Positions 24,300 to 37,285 of a stretch of 64,000 nucleotides of DNA are shown here, one piece after another. Numbering within the stretch: the first letter of the stretch is position 1; every line of letters begins with the position of its first letter. The notes under the pieces were generated by a model. The model saw only the letters and a program-made list of their open reading frames with translations, had not been told where the DNA came from and searched no databases. The translations under genes were made by a program, and so were the position numbers. Source of the DNA: Piliocolobus tephrosceles (taxonomy: Eukaryota; Chordata; Mammalia; Primates; Cercopithecidae); NCBI RefSeq assembly GCF_002776525.5, contig NC_045441.1:84336918-84400917 (forward strand), written 5' to 3'.

Positions 24300-25215
24300 C
24301 TGTTCAAGATAGTTCATACTCATTTGCAAGTATTACATAATTTCATTGGAAGCATCTTTCAACCTGTGACCCCTCCCTAATTTTGCTGGCTTCCTTGCTT
24401 GAGGGCCTTTGCAAAATCCAGTCAGGGATAGCTTCCATGGGCTCAAGCTGAAGACTAGGTGTGCCTACAAGGCTCTTCCTGCTGCTGCTTCTACTTTTAT
24501 ATTTTACACAGCTCTCTAAATGTGTGGCAGCTCTAGATAAGGTTAAATCCTTCTTCCGTAATCTGGATTTTCATATTCGCCAGTAGGGATATGTGTTCGG
24601 AAGCAGGTTTTCCACTCTCACACTTTGGGAACTCAGTTTTTTGCCTGTCTCGCAGAATTTGCAGTGGCATCAGTTGGGCAATTCGAAAATGAAATTGTAA
24701 TATAAGAGGCTGGGGGTTAATGTTCTTCCCTAATTAATGTCACCGAGTCTCTTCCTTCTCCTGAAAATGTAAAGTTTTCATTGTTTAAAAAAATGTTTTT
24801 AGAAACTTAAAAAAATCCTATTTGAAATATGAATGTATCTTCTGGCCAGAAAGAATGAATGAATATAAATGTGTTTGCATAAAAAGCTAAAATGTTATGG
24901 CCTTTATAATTTCTACGCCAGCAAAACAAATTAAATTATGTTTGTAACAAATAAGTTTTTAAGTATAATCTTGCACATAAAAGATACTTCTTATTTTCTG
25001 TATTGCTAAGAACCAGCAGCAACCATGAATATATTAAGATATGATAATGGTAAAAAGCAAAGATACTGAAAAGATAACATGTTTAAAGGAAACACAGTTT
25101 TTCCAAGATGTGTGTGGGGGTGTGGGTTGAAAATTGGGAAATAGTTTCCTTGGAATATGTTTGAAATTGTGTGCTACAGGCCACGTCTTGCCTATTTCAT
25201 GTATAGATTTGTATC
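24300..25215. other. Intergenic, nothing recognised
   Basis: No repeat family or gene recognised in this stretch. Confidence 0.5.
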
Positions 25216-25217
25216 TA

Positions 25218-25803
25218 TTGTCATGCATTGCTTAATGATGGGGATACATTCTGAGGAATATACCCTTAGGCAACATCATTAATGTAACAATATTATAGAG
25301 TGTACTTACACAAACCTAGATGGTATAGCCTACTACACACCTAGGCTACATGGTATAGCCTATTGCTCCTAGGCTGTAAACCTGTTTATCATGTTATTGT
25401 ACTGAATACTGTAAGCAGTTATAATACATTGGTAAATATTTATGTATCTAAACATAGAAATGGTACAGTAAAAATACAATGTGAAAGATAAAAAATGGTA
25501 CACCTATATAGGATACTTACCATGAATGGAGGTTACAGGACTCAAAGTTGCTCTGGGTGAGACAGTGAGTGGGGAGTGAATGTGAAGGCCTAGGACATGA
25601 CTGTGTACTACTGTAGACTTTATAAACACTGTACACTTAGGCTGCACTAAATATTAAAAATTTAAGTAATCATGCTACAAAATTATGGCAGCTATGATGT
25701 CAGTAGGCAATAGGAATTTTTCAGCTCTATTATAATTTTGTAGGATTACCATCATATATGTGGTTCATCATTGAGTGAAACATCATTATGCGGCACATGG
25801 CTG
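25218..25803 (+). mobile_element. Tigger/MER2-like DNA transposon, complete and non-autonomous
   Basis: Inverted ends TTGTCATGCATTGCTTAA... and ...TATGCGGCACATGGCTG, flanked by TA on each side (25216-25217, 25804-25805), as for Tc1/mariner-pogo elements. The interior has the known GATGGTATAGCCTACTAC / GGCTACATGGTATAGCC repeats. No transposase ORF. Strand is nominal. Confidence 0.85.
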
Positions 25804-26485
25804 TATTTCTATACAATTGAATTAAACTACAAGTCAATAACAGAATGATAGCTGGAAAACCTCAAAAATACTTGGATATTATCAACACACTTTTAATTAA
25901 CATATGGGTCAGAGAAGAAATCTCAAGAGAAATGTTAAAGTATTTTGAACTAAATGAAAATGACAATACAACTTACCAGAATTTTTGAGATGCAGTTAGT
26001 ACTTAGAGGGAAATGTATAACATTGAATGCATATATTAGAAAACAAGAAATATTTAAAATTAATAATATGTGTTTACCTTAGGGAACTAGAAAAAGAAGG
26101 GCAAATCAAATTCCAAGTAAGCAGCAGAAAAAAATAACCAAAATTAGAACAGAAATCAGTTAAATTGAAAATAGGAAATCAAAGGAGAAAATCAATAAAA
26201 CCAACAACTAGTTTTGGAAAATATCAATAAGATTGCCAAATTTCCAGCCATGTCAACAAAAGAAAGAGAAGACACAAATTACTAATATCAGAAATGAAAG
26301 ACAAGCTATGACTATTGATCCTATTGACATTAAAAGGATAATAAAAGACTATCATAAACAACATTAAGTCTCCAAATTTGATAACCTAGCTGAAATGGAC
26401 CAATTCCTTGAAAGACACACTATACCAAAGCTTATACAAAGAGAAATAGATAATCAAAATAGGCCTATGTCTATTAAATAAATTC

Positions 26486-26786
26486 AGGTGGGCGCAGTGG
26501 CTCATGCCTGTAATACCAGCACTTTGGGCGGCTGAGACAGGAAGATCACTTGAGGTCAGGAGTTTGAGATAAGCCTGGTGAAACCCTGTCTCTACTAAAA
26601 ATACAAAAATTAACCATGCGTGGTGATGGGTGCCTGTAATCCCAGCTACTTGGAAGGCTGAGGCAGGAGAATCACTTGAACGTGGGAGACAGAGGTTGCA
26701 GTGAGCCAACATCATGCCACTGGATTCCAGCCTGGACAACAAGAGTGAAACTCTGTCTCAAATAGTAAATAAATAAATAAATAAAA
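26486..26786 (+). repeat. Alu inside L1M
   Basis: Plus-strand Alu with (AAAT)n tail; short deletion in the left arm. Confidence 0.94.
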
Positions 26787-27648
26787 TAATTTATAACTTT
26801 CCAAAACAAAAAGCAGCAGGCCCAGGTTGTTTCACTAGTGAATTCTACCAATATTTTTAAGAATAAATTATACCACATTCTTTATAACCTCTTCCAGAAA
26901 ATAGAAGCCAAGAGAATACATCCTAACTCGTTCTATGTGACCAGCATTACCCTAACACCAAAAACAGAGGAAAACTAGACAATATGTCTCATCAACATAG
27001 ATGCGAACTCTTCAATGACATATTAGCAAATTGTACCCAACAATGTAAGAAAAGAGTATTAGTCACATGTACCAAGAGAAATTTATTGAAAGCTGGTACA
27101 ACATTTCAATCCCCATTAATATAATCCAGCACATCAACAGGCTAAAGAAGAAAGAGAATATGATCATATCAATCAGAAAAAGCATTTGACAAAATCCAAC
27201 AACAATTCATGATAAAAAAAAAATCCCTCAGTAACTAGAAATGAAGGAGAGATTCCTCAGCTTGAAAAAGAACATCTACAAAATGCTGTAGCTGTAAGCG
27301 AACATCATGCTTAATGGTGAGATGCTAGATAATTTTATGTTAAGATCAGGAACAAGCCAAGGGTGTCTACTCACACCCTCCTATTCAACATTGTAAGAAA
27401 GGATAGTCTTTTCAGCAAGGGGTGCTGGAACAACTGGACATCTTCATGCCAAAAAATTAATATAGACATAGACCTTACATCTTCCACAAAATTTAACTCA
27501 AAATGGACCACGGACTTAAGTGTAAACAAAAAACTATAAAACTCCTAGAAGAAACGCATAGAAGAAAGTCTAGGTGGCCTTGAGTCTGGTGGTGATTTTT
27601 TAGACACAATACCGAGAACACGATCCACAAAAGAAAATATTGATGTTT

Positions 27649-27803
27649 CGGTGAAACCCTGTCTCTACTAAAAATACAAAAAAATTAGCCGGGCATGGTG
27701 GCAGATGCCTGTAGTCCATAGTCCCAGCTACTCGAGAGGCTGAGGCAGGAGAATGGTGTGGAGTGAGACTCCGTCTCAAAAAAAAATAAAGAAAGAAAGA
27801 AAA
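27649..27803 (+). repeat. 5'-truncated Alu with TSD
   Basis: Begins in the left arm at CGGTGAAACCCTG and has a deletion in the right arm. Flanked by perfect AAGAAAATATTGATGTTT (27631-27648 and 27804-27821). Confidence 0.95.
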
Positions 27804-28386
27804 AGAAAATATTGATGTTTGACTTCATTAAAATTAAAAACTTCTGCCATGTGAAAGACATCATTAAAAGAATGAAAAGACATACCACACACTGGAAGAA
27901 ACATTTGCATCTGAAAAACATCTGGTATCCAAAATATACAAAGAACTCCCAAAACTCAACAATAAGAAAACAATACAATTTTTAAAATGGACAAAAAATC
28001 TGAACAGACGCTTTACCAAATAAGGTATACACATAGCAAATAAACATGAAAAGATGCTCAACATCATATGTCATTAGGGAATACAAATTAAAATAACAAT
28101 CAGATACCATTACACACATTAGAATGGCTAAAATCTGAAAGAGCAAAACCAAACTCTGGTGAGAATGTAAAGTAACGGGAACTCCAACTCATTGCTACTG
28201 GGAATGTAAAACAGTACAGCAACTTTGGAAGACAGTTTGGCAGTTTCCTGCAAAACTAAACATACTTTAACCATAAGACACAACAATCATGCCCCTTGGC
28301 ATTTACTCTGATGAATCAAAAACTTATGTCCACTCAAAGACCTTCATCTTATGTTTAGATCTTTCTTCTTTTCTAATAAGCATATA

Positions 28387-28690
28387 GGCCAGGTGTGGTG
28401 GCTCATGCCTGTAATCCTAGTACTTTGGGAGGCTGAGGCAGGTGGATTGCTTGAGCCCAGGAGCTCAAGACCAACCTGGGCAACATGCTGAAACCCCATC
28501 TCTACAAAAAATATAAAAATTAGCCATGTGTGGTGGTGGGCACCTGTAGTCCTAGCTAGTTAGGAGGCTGAGGTGAGATGATCACCTGAGACCAGTAGGT
28601 CAAGGCTGTGGTGAGGCACGATTGTACCACTGCACTCCAGCCTGGGTGACAGGGTAAGACCCTGTCTCAAATAAATAAATAACATTAAAG
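28387..28690 (+). repeat. Alu (first of a tandem pair)
   Basis: Plus-strand Alu, J/S-like, tail (AAAT)n. AATAAGCATATA at 28375-28386 recurs at 29005-29016, after the second Alu, so this pair shares one outer target duplication. Confidence 0.94.
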
Positions 28691-28990
28691 AGGCGAGCAT
28701 GGTGGCTCACGCCTGTAATCCCAGCACTTTGGGAGGCCAAGGCGGGTGGATCATCTGAGGTCAGGAGTTTGAGACCGGCCTGACCAACATGGTGAAACCC
28801 CATCTCTACTGAAAATACAAAATTATCCAGGTATGGTGGTGCATGCCTGTGATCCCAGCTACTTGGGATGCTGAGGCAGGAGAATCGCTTGAACCCAGGA
28901 GATGGAGGTTGCAGTGAGTTGAGATCACGCCATTGTACTCCAACCTGGGCAACAGGAGTGAAACTTCATCTCAAAAAAAAAATTAAAAAG
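28691..28990 (+). repeat. Alu (second of pair, inserted in the first one's tail)
   Basis: Full plus-strand Alu in the A-rich tail of the preceding copy; ATTAAAG-like flank on both sides. Confidence 0.94.
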
Positions 28991-29334
28991 ATAAAAGATA
29001 AAAAAATAAGCATATAATACTATAAATTTCCTTCAAACTTTGCTTTAGCTACATTCCACAAATTTTGTTATGTATTTTCATTTTCATTTACTACAAATTA
29101 TTTTTAATTTTTCTTGAGACTATGTCTTTGACCCATGTGTTATTTAGAAGTGTGTCATTTTATTTATAACTACCTGGGGCTTTCTAGATATCTATTACTT
29201 ACTTCTAGTTTAATTCCACTGTGGTCTGAGAATATATTTTTTATGATTTCTATTCTTTTAAATGTTTTAAACTTCCTTTTATGACTCAGAATATGTCTAC
29301 TTTGGCGAATGCAGTACTAAATTTTGAGGATACT

Positions 29335-32300
29335 TGATTGAGGGGATTTGCACACAAGTTAGATAAAGGACAGTAACTGATTTGGGAGGTCTACAGAGAC
29401 ATGGGATTTAACACCCTGACAAGAATCCTAGGATATACTGTGAACGTGTTGATGGTATATTAGAATTGATGGCTCATGCTAAGAGACATAAAACTGCCAC
29501 ATTTCCATGGCAAATGGTGGAGAAAGAGTGGTGGACATACTTGAGTGAATATACTATATTAAGACTGGGGACTGGACGTGGTGGCTCACACCTGTAATCC
29601 TAGCACTTTGGGAGGCCAACACAGGCAGATCACTTAAGTCAGGAGTTCCAGACTAGCCTGGCCAACATGGCGAAACCCCATCTCTACTAAAATGCAAAAA
29701 TTAGCCAAGCATGGTGGTGGGTGCTTGTAATCCCAGCTACTCGGGAGGCTGAGGCAGGAGAATCACTTGAACCCGGGAGGCAGAGGTTGCAGTGAGCCAA
29801 GGTCGTGCCACGGCACTCTAGCCCAGGTGATAGCACAAAACTCTATCTCCAAAAAAAAAGACCCAAACACCCACCAGGTCATTATATTCCATGGAAAGTT
29901 CCTGATGGCACACTACTTACCAAGGCCATAAAGAATGCCCTAGAAGGAAAGCCAACAATAGTACTAAAATATGCAGTTGTGGCTCTCCTTGGTGTGCCAG
30001 AACCGATGGCAGGTAAGGCCATTATAGAACTAGGCTCACTAATAGCAGTGAGGTTGGTAAGACCTGAAACAATAAAGACCAGATGGTGCCATTCAAGTAT
30101 CAGAAGGTAGGTGGACATAATTATCATAATAAGTGGCAATGTCGAAGGGGAAGCTAGAGGAGGCCTGAATCCTCTGAGGGTTATGGGGTTGGTTATTAGA
30201 ACATAGCATCTTTAGGAGCAAAATGGATGGATAGCCAATGAGGTCATCATTCAATATGTACCATGAGTCAGCCTCAGGAGGCTAAGGGCAATTGCTCCAG
30301 TAGAAAGTCGTGATTTCTTGTTCTGTTTCCAGATTTAACTTAATTTTTCAACGTTGAAACCACTGACTAGAGGCCATGATCCCAGGAGAAAGACCCTGCA
30401 ACACATTTTAACTGCACATGGTAATTATTTCCTAGTCGTTCCCAAAAGGTACTAGTCTCCATTTACTTGGGTAGCTGTGCACTGGGAAAAGGGGACTACC
30501 CAGATATTTGTTAGACACGGGGTCTGAATTGACACTGATACCTGGGACCCAAAGCATCTATTGTAGAGGAGACACAGAGATCCATGTAATAAATGGAGTC
30601 CTGGCTAAGGTTTGGCTGATAGTGAGTTATTTGTCTGATAATGTGTCATTTGTCCAGTCCCTGAATATATTATTAGAAGAGAAATACTTAGTACTTCATA
30701 CACTCCCTCATACTGTGCCCCTGGCCTACAGAGTCAGACATTGGAAAAGACCAAGCGGGAACCTTGAAACTGCTTCTGCCCTCTAGACAAAATAATAAAT
30801 CAAAAACAGTATCTTAACTGGGTGGTATTGGTGGAGGAAATTAGTGCCACTTTTAAATGTTTAAAAGATACAGGAATGGTTGATTCCCATTGTATGCATA
30901 TGGATTATAAAAAATGAGTAGATCACCAGCAGCTGCACTAAGTAGTAGTCTCAATTTCAGTTGCAGTGCCAGATACAATATATTTTCTGTTGCAAATGAA
31001 CATGGCACCAGGTGCATGATGTGCCGCCATTGGTTGTGCAGATGCATAATTTTCCATCCCTAACAGAAAAAAGAGGGATCAGAAACAGTTTGTATTCACA
31101 GGGAAAAGATTATAGTATACACTTATAGTCTTATAACAGGCCTATTTAAACTTTGTCCTTTGTCACAGTATGAAGAATGTAGACCATCTGGATGCCATGG
31201 AGATTATCACATTAACCCTTTATATTGATGATATATTTATCAAATCAGATGAGCAATAAGTTGCTAGTACATTGGAAACTTTGATAAGACACATGTTCTC
31301 CATAGGGTGTGAGATTCAGGAACCCGTTATATCAGTAACATTTGCAGAGTTCCACTGGTCAGGGGCATGCTGGGAAATCGTATCCAAAGTAAAAGACAAA
31401 TCATTGCCTGCTGAACCTTCCAAACATACGGAAGCATAATGTCTGCTAGGCCTCTTCAGGTTCTGAAGGCTGTCAGTCACAACTGGGAATACTGCTTCAA
31501 CTCAGTGCAGGAAAGGCTTCCAACTGTGTGTGGAGCTTCCAAGCAGAAAAGGACTCTGCAGCCATATGATCAGGCAGGTTCAAAGGTTCTGGATTTAGTG
31601 GTAGGAAAAGATGCTGTGAGGAATTTATGGCAACTTCCCTGCCCACAGTAAAGGAATAACAGCCCAGAAACAAAGGATTTTAGAATAAGGTTAGTCCCTC
31701 TTTAATGGAGAGGCACACACTTTTTGAAAAGCAAAAATACTTTGTTTTATGAGATGATGATGTATGAGATGGAACACCTGACCATGGGGCAAAACCCACC
31801 ATGTGGTCAACACTACCCATCATGAACTTGGGTTTTATAAGACCTACCAAATCATATCACCAGGCAGATGCAGCAACAATCCATTGTAAAATAGAATTGG
31901 TTTATTTAGGATTGAGCAAGAACAGTACCAGAGAGCTCAAGGAAATTGCATAAAGAGGCAGCCGGGATCCCCATATCATTCATTGTTGTATTAATGCCTC
32001 TCCCTCAGGTTACACCTAAAGATGTGTGGGTCATCCCTTAAGACCATGTGAAAAATGAGGAAGGCCCAAATTTGGTTAATGGATGGGTTGCTTCTGTGGC
32101 TACAAGATGAAAATAGATGGCAACTGCCATATGCTACTCAGTGGTGGCAGTGAAAGCCAGTCACAAGGGAAAAATCTTGCCAATGGGCAGAATTTCAAGT
32201 GGGGTACCTGGTCATTGCTTTTGTGTGAAAGAGAAGTAGGCTGAGCTTAGAATATATGTACGGTCTTGGGGAGTGAGAAATTACTTGCACTGGCTATTAA

Positions 32301-33340
32301 GGGGCCTGGGAAGAGAAAGATTGGAAGATTCAGTAGGAAGTATAGAGGCATGTGGCATATGGGAGTCGGCATGAAGTGTGGCGTCCTCATATTGTATGTT
32401 AATACTTACCCTGATTCTGGCACAGTGGGCATATGAGCAAAGTGGTCATGCTGGGCAGTGATGGAAGTTATTTCTGGGTTTCATAGCCTAGGTTCTTATT
32501 CCCCAAAGCTGAGCTAGTGTTTTGTCACTGCCAGATGTCCAAACTGCCAGAAACTAGGCATGAAGTGGCTCGTTGATTATACTGGGCACAGTAATAGACA
32601 TGCCAGGTCTAAGTTTTGTTGTTGTTGTTCACATTGCATTTTTAAGACTTACAGAGTTTCACTGGCATGGCATCATATATAACTTTGTATCAGACCAGGG
32701 AATGTCCTTTACAGCAAAGGAGGCATGGGGGTAGGCCCATGATCATGCAGTTCACAAGCCTTATTATACACTGAATCAACCAGAAACTTCCTGATAAGAG
32801 TATTGGAAGGGCCTGTTAAGTAGCATCAGCTTGGAGGTGCTATTCTTGAGAATAGGGTATCATTTAAGATGCAGTATACAGTTGGGGTTTAAGAAGTTTT
32901 TATGGTGCTACGCCCCCAACAAACTAAGTCTAGTAATCCATGAGTGGAACAGGAGTGGACCTGCTTGCTGTCACTTATTTGACCCTCTTGAATGTGTTTC
33001 CTACCTCAGCGACTCCTGTTGAATTATCAGCTGCAACCACCACCCAGCCATTTTGAGTTCCTTGTGCCAATAAACTAACAGGCAGAGTCACTATGTGGGG
33101 TAATTGATCCTGATCCCTCTTCAGTAACTTGTTGCCCCAGCTTCTGGGAGTACTGACAGTAAACAGCTTTCAACTTCTACTAACAGCTCCTTCAGAGATT
33201 GTATCAGCTGATGAGCCTCATTGCCCAGAGTCATGCTCTTTCCTAGAGTGACCCATACTCAAATGACTTATCGGTCATCTTCACCGAGCAACTCTGAAAA
33301 GCACCCTGTGGAGTCAACTGATATCCACAGGCACCCCTTA
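29335..33340 (+). mobile_element. Degenerate endogenous retrovirus, pro-pol region
   Basis: Fossil retroviral pro-pol on the plus strand. In order: aspartic protease motif LDTG at 30511-30522, reverse-transcriptase catalytic YIDD at 31221-31232, integrase-core-like SDQG at 32690-32701. Order and spacing fit a pro-pol with deletions. Multiple stops and frame shifts separate the motifs, so no product is possible. An Alu (29571) splits the part before protease. No env-like stretch is seen and LTRs were not delimited. An ERVL-like (class III) assignment is a guess; class I is possible. Confidence 0.7.
29571..29860 (+). repeat. Alu inside the retroviral fossil
   Basis: Full plus-strand Alu with A9 tail. 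Confidence 0.95.
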
Positions 33341-33357
33341 GAAAACATCTGCATACT

Positions 33358-33650
33358 GGCCGGGCGCGGTGGCTCAAGCCTGTAATCCCAGCACTTTGGG
33401 AGGCCGAGACGGGCGGATCACAAGGTCAGGAGATCGAGACCATCCTGGCTAACACGGTGAAACCCCGCCTCTACTAAAAACTACAAATAAAACTAGCCGG
33501 GCGACGTGGCGGCACCTGTAGTCCCAGCTACCCGGGAGGCTGAGGCAGGAGAATGGCGTGAACCCGGGAGGTGGAGCTTGCAGTGAGCTGAGATCTGGCC
33601 ACAGCACTCCAGCCTGGGTGACAGAGCGAGACTCCGTCTCCAAAAAAAAA
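33358..33650 (+). repeat. Young AluY, Old World monkey type
   Basis: Little-diverged AluY starting GGCCGGGCGCGGTGGCTCAAG, with AACTAGCCGGGCGACGTGG and GCTGAGATCTGGCCACAGC. These are changes I associate with cercopithecid AluYR subfamilies. Target duplication AAAACATCTGCATACT / AAAACACCTGCATACT. Confidence 0.93.
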
Positions 33651-34229
33651 AAACACCTGCATACTAAATTCCATCTCAGTCTGCCTGCTAAGGGAACCCA
33701 AGTCATGAGGGCCTCGTGGAATGACTTTTTACAGACTTTTGTCTATAAAAAGTTTTCATACTGCTTGAAAGTGCTAAAACAGGGTAAAGAAAATATTTTA
33801 TGGAACTGCTATGAGGGGTACCTAATGTGGTCTTGAGAGCCTCGAAAGTTTTGGATAGGGGAACACCAAACCATTCAATTTATCCCTTCAAGTTAAATTT
33901 TAACAAAATGGGAACAAACTGTTTTTGAAATGGTCATAACATAGTGAGAGCATTTTGAAAATAAATATTTGGAAATGTTTCTGTTGGTTACATACGTTTA
34001 TTCCTGAAAATACATGTCACTGTAACAATGCTCACACTTGTAAATGGAATTTTCTATCCTGTTTAAAAATCTTCCAAAAGACCTTCTAATTGAAAACTGA
34101 TTAATCTCAGGCATCTGAAAGCTTACTAACTAGATTTCAAAGAATATTTGGGATTCCTGGGGAACTAAACTGAAAAATTAGTATTATAATTTTGCAAATG
34201 GAGCTAAGAGTGTAGGATCCAAGTATTTT

Positions 34230-34265
34230 GTGTGTGTGTGTGTGTGTGTGTGTGGGTGTGTGTGT
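34230..34265 (+). repeat. (TG)n microsatellite
   Basis: About 17 TG units with one GG interruption. Confidence 0.95.
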
Positions 34266-34313
34266 TGAGCTATGACAGCCATAAAAACCAAGTATTGAAA
34301 TAACTGAATTTTT

Positions 34314-34590
34314 GACCAGGTGCAGTGACTCACACCTGTAATCCTAGCACTTTGGGAGGCTAAGGCGGGCAGATCATTTGAAGCCAGGAGTTCGAGACCA
34401 GCCTGACCAACATGGCAAAACCCTGTCTATACTAAAAATCCAAAAAAATAGCCAGATGCAGTGGCACATGCTGAGCTGAGATTGTACCACTACACTCCAG
34501 CCTGGGCGACAGAGCAGACTGTGTCTCAAAAACAAAACAAAACAAAAAACAAAAAACAACCAAAACCAAACCAAACCCCCCAAACAAAAA
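34314..34590 (+). repeat. Alu with internal deletion
   Basis: Left arm intact; the second arm jumps from GTGGCACATG to CTGAGCTGAGATTG (about 90 bp lost); long AAAAC-rich tail. Confidence 0.92.
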
Positions 34591-34769
34591 ACCCTGAGTT
34601 TTCAAAATATTAAATCACAGAACATTTTCTAATGAGAAAGCATAAAGACTTGGCTATCTAGTTACTTTGAATAGTTCCTTTAACTCTTGTTCAAATATTT
34701 TAATGGCATTTTTGGTGACAGCAAAAACGTATCAGTATCATTGGTGAAAAAATGTTGCATATATTTTAT

Positions 34770-34918
34770 CCCTTAAAAATTAGCCAGGCGTGGTGATGCA
34801 TGCCTCTAATACCAGCTACTTGGGAGGCTGAGGCATGAGAATCACTTGAGCCTGGCAGGCGGAGTTTGCAGTGAGCAGAGATCATGCCACTACACTCTGG
34901 CCTGGGACAAAGCGATAC
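34770..34918 (+). repeat. 5'-truncated Alu (right arm)
   Basis: Starts at AAAAATTAGCCAGGCGTGG and lacks the left arm; followed by an AT-rich (TATA)n stretch to about 34990. Confidence 0.9.
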
Positions 34919-34990
34919 TTTATATATATAAATATATATTATAAATTAATTTTTTTATAAATTATATATATTTTTTCAAATATATATTAG
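34919..34990. repeat. AT-rich low-complexity tract
   Basis: TATATA and TAAAT/ATTTA runs, likely grown from the tail of the preceding Alu. Confidence 0.85.
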
Positions 34991-36900
34991 TAGAGTAACA
35001 TACATGTTATACAACACACACATACATTAGAGCATGTGGTCAAAGTGATTTTTAAAACCAAAAACAAAGCTTTGTTAAAAGAAATTTCTACAGATGGTTC
35101 CTTCTTGGTTTTACTGGATTTCATAATTTGACTGGGTTCACCTATTCCCAATATCCTTTGAGGTTTGAGGAAGTCAGCAGTAGAACTGAAGACAACTGAT
35201 CTTATCCTATAGTACAAAAGCTAAATGCTACTGTACATTTAAGCATAACCAAGTAAAACAAACAAAAATAATATACAGGGACTTTGATAATTTTGACTTC
35301 TCACGAAGGAATTGGTCATATTCTTCAATAAGTATGGCTGAGTATATCTGTGTTTTAGTTTTTCTTTTCCATCATGTTATCAGTGTTCAAAATTGGCATA
35401 CCTTTTTCTTGCAGGATTACTTTTTGCTGACAAATTTGTTTTTGCCCCTTTAGTTGCCCAGAGCTGCTCCTAGACTTTTTTTTTTTTTTGCTATGGGATT
35501 TTAAAGAGGCTACTTTCCTCACATATTGCCTATAAAATTAATGCTAATTAAAAATACTGTTAGCAAGACCTAAGTTCTGATATTCCCTATAACTAATGCA
35601 GCTAAAAGGCTAAATGGCCGTTTCATTTGGTTTGTCTTTGTACTATGCCATTCTTCCTCTCCAGTCTCTGACACCTCCCATGACAAATAATGTAATTATA
35701 GCACATGGCTCATGGATAGTATATTATTTGTTATAGTACAACTTTAATACAGGCAAGTCCATTGTGGTTGTTATCTAGGGTAACTGGCTCCAATTAATTT
35801 CTCTTGAGCATACCACTCTGTGACTGGCATTGTTTAGACCTTTTTTACTTGGCAAACTCATGGTTTTAAGATTGAGGTTTACTTTACATTTATTATTATG
35901 CTTAAGAACCTTTCCATCTCTTATAGGAAGAGTCCTAGCATTCTTACATTTCACTTTATTAATGAAACAGCACTGGAATAATTTGATTGAAATGTAACAT
36001 AAAACTGTCTTTGTTCTCATAATCAAAACTGCATTTAGAGAAGCTGGTAATATTTAAATAACATTTATTAACCTAGAGTATTTTAATATATCCTTTAGAT
36101 GGCAGAATAGAATTACACATCCATCCTGGCAACTAAGTGCTTTAAGAAACCCCCAAAACCCCAAAATTCTATCTGATAACACGGAATCATCTTACATTTC
36201 TAGAAATAAGGGTTCAAATTCAATGGTTTTAGGTCAAAGTTTTATGCATAAAATTCTTTGTTTTCTATTCCTCTTTTAAACATATATATTTTGCTTGCAC
36301 ATTCATTAGGGTTCTCTACATAAAAAATCACAAATTTTAGAATCAGAAGCATCTATGTATGATTCCACAAATTATTCTAATATCAGACATAATACTGAAC
36401 TATGCATGCAGAAAGGTCATTGGCTTCAAAAACCAATGATAATGATTTTTGTGAAATACATCTTTTGCTACAACTGTGTACTTGTATATCTTAGAAAAAT
36501 AAACATTCATTTTTGAGTCACAGTATCAAACTGTCTTCACTGCTGCTGCTCTGACCACCCCTAGAAATATGGAATCATCAACTTTGAATGCTAGACTGTT
36601 ACCTTTAGATGAAAGTTGAAATTAGAGTGCCTGTTTCTTTTCTTTCCTAACATCTTTTAACTTCGGTACTCTTGAAATCACAGAATTCTACTTTATCCCG
36701 TGGCTGCTGGGGATTTGTTGTCTGGACAACTTCGGCAATGCGGGTCACTTTCCATCAAGGAAACCAAGTTTCCTGTCCACCCTGATGATCTCTGAAGATT
36801 CCTATTTTTCAAGATACCTTGCTACATTAAAGATTAAGTGTCCTTTTGTGAACAAATCGGGGAACTAAACCATAAGTGCTATTAGAGAATTAGGATCACT
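34991..36900. other. Intergenic single-copy stretch
   Basis: About 1.9 kb without any repeat I recognise, unusual here. Small ORFs have no family features. 36640-36860 is more GC-rich than its surroundings. Confidence 0.5.
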
Positions 36901-36904
36901 TATG

Positions 36905-37285
36905 ATTAGGTGTTTGAGACCAGCAACACACCAAAAAACCCATCACTCAAAAAAAAAAAAAAAAAGAAAAAAGAAAAAGAGCTCGGCTCAAGTCAAGGAT
37001 CCTCCCATGTCAGCCACCTGAGTAGCTGGGGCTACAGGCATGTGCCACCAAACCCTATTTTTTTTTTTTTTTTTTAATAAAAACAAAGTTTAGCTATGCT
37101 GCCCAGGCTCACCTTGAACTCCTGATCACAAGTGATCCTCCTATCTCAGCTTCCCAAAGTACTGGGATTACAGGCATGAGTCAGTGCCCGGCTATGCCCA
37201 GGAGTCTGAGGCCACAATAAGCTGATTGCACCATGGTAACCAGGCCTGGACAAGAGAGACCTAGTATCAAAAAACAAAAGAAAGA
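36905..37285 (+). repeat. Old Alu fragment with a nested reverse Alu
   Basis: An old plus-strand piece (GTTTGAGACCAGCAACA ... GCCTGGACAAGAGAGACC) is split by a diverged reverse-complement Alu at about 36980-37190. Confidence 0.75.

Larger units (their letters stand above)
25811..28340 (+). mobile_element. L1M ORF2 fragment(s), plus strand
   Basis: Old L1 ORF2 sequence in sense: GAAATCTCAAGAGAAATG, AGAGGCAGCAGGCCCAG-like and AGCATTTGACAAAATCCAACA (RT region), down to GGAAGACAGTTTGGCAG near the 3' end. Internal deletion after about 27400; two Alus inserted. Confidence 0.85.
28341..29330 (-). mobile_element. L1M ORF2 fragment, minus strand, split by two Alus
   Basis: 28341-28386 and 29017-29330 read continuously as antisense L1 ORF2 (TTCCACTGTGGTCTGAGAATAT, CAGAATATGTCTACTTTGG). 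The Alu pair is the interruption. Confidence 0.75.

Noticed and set aside
29805..30110. 101-codon plus-strand frame
   Set aside because: Fuses an Alu tail to retroviral fossil sequence; not a gene.
30508..30786. Open protease frame of the retroviral fossil as a domesticated gene
   Set aside because: Short, no start context or splice signals, and neighbouring pol is heavily broken; the frame is probably a remnant.
36640..36870. Possible processed pseudogene in a more GC-rich patch
   Set aside because: Translations on both strands hit stops quickly and I recognise no protein; no poly-A tail or target duplication seen.
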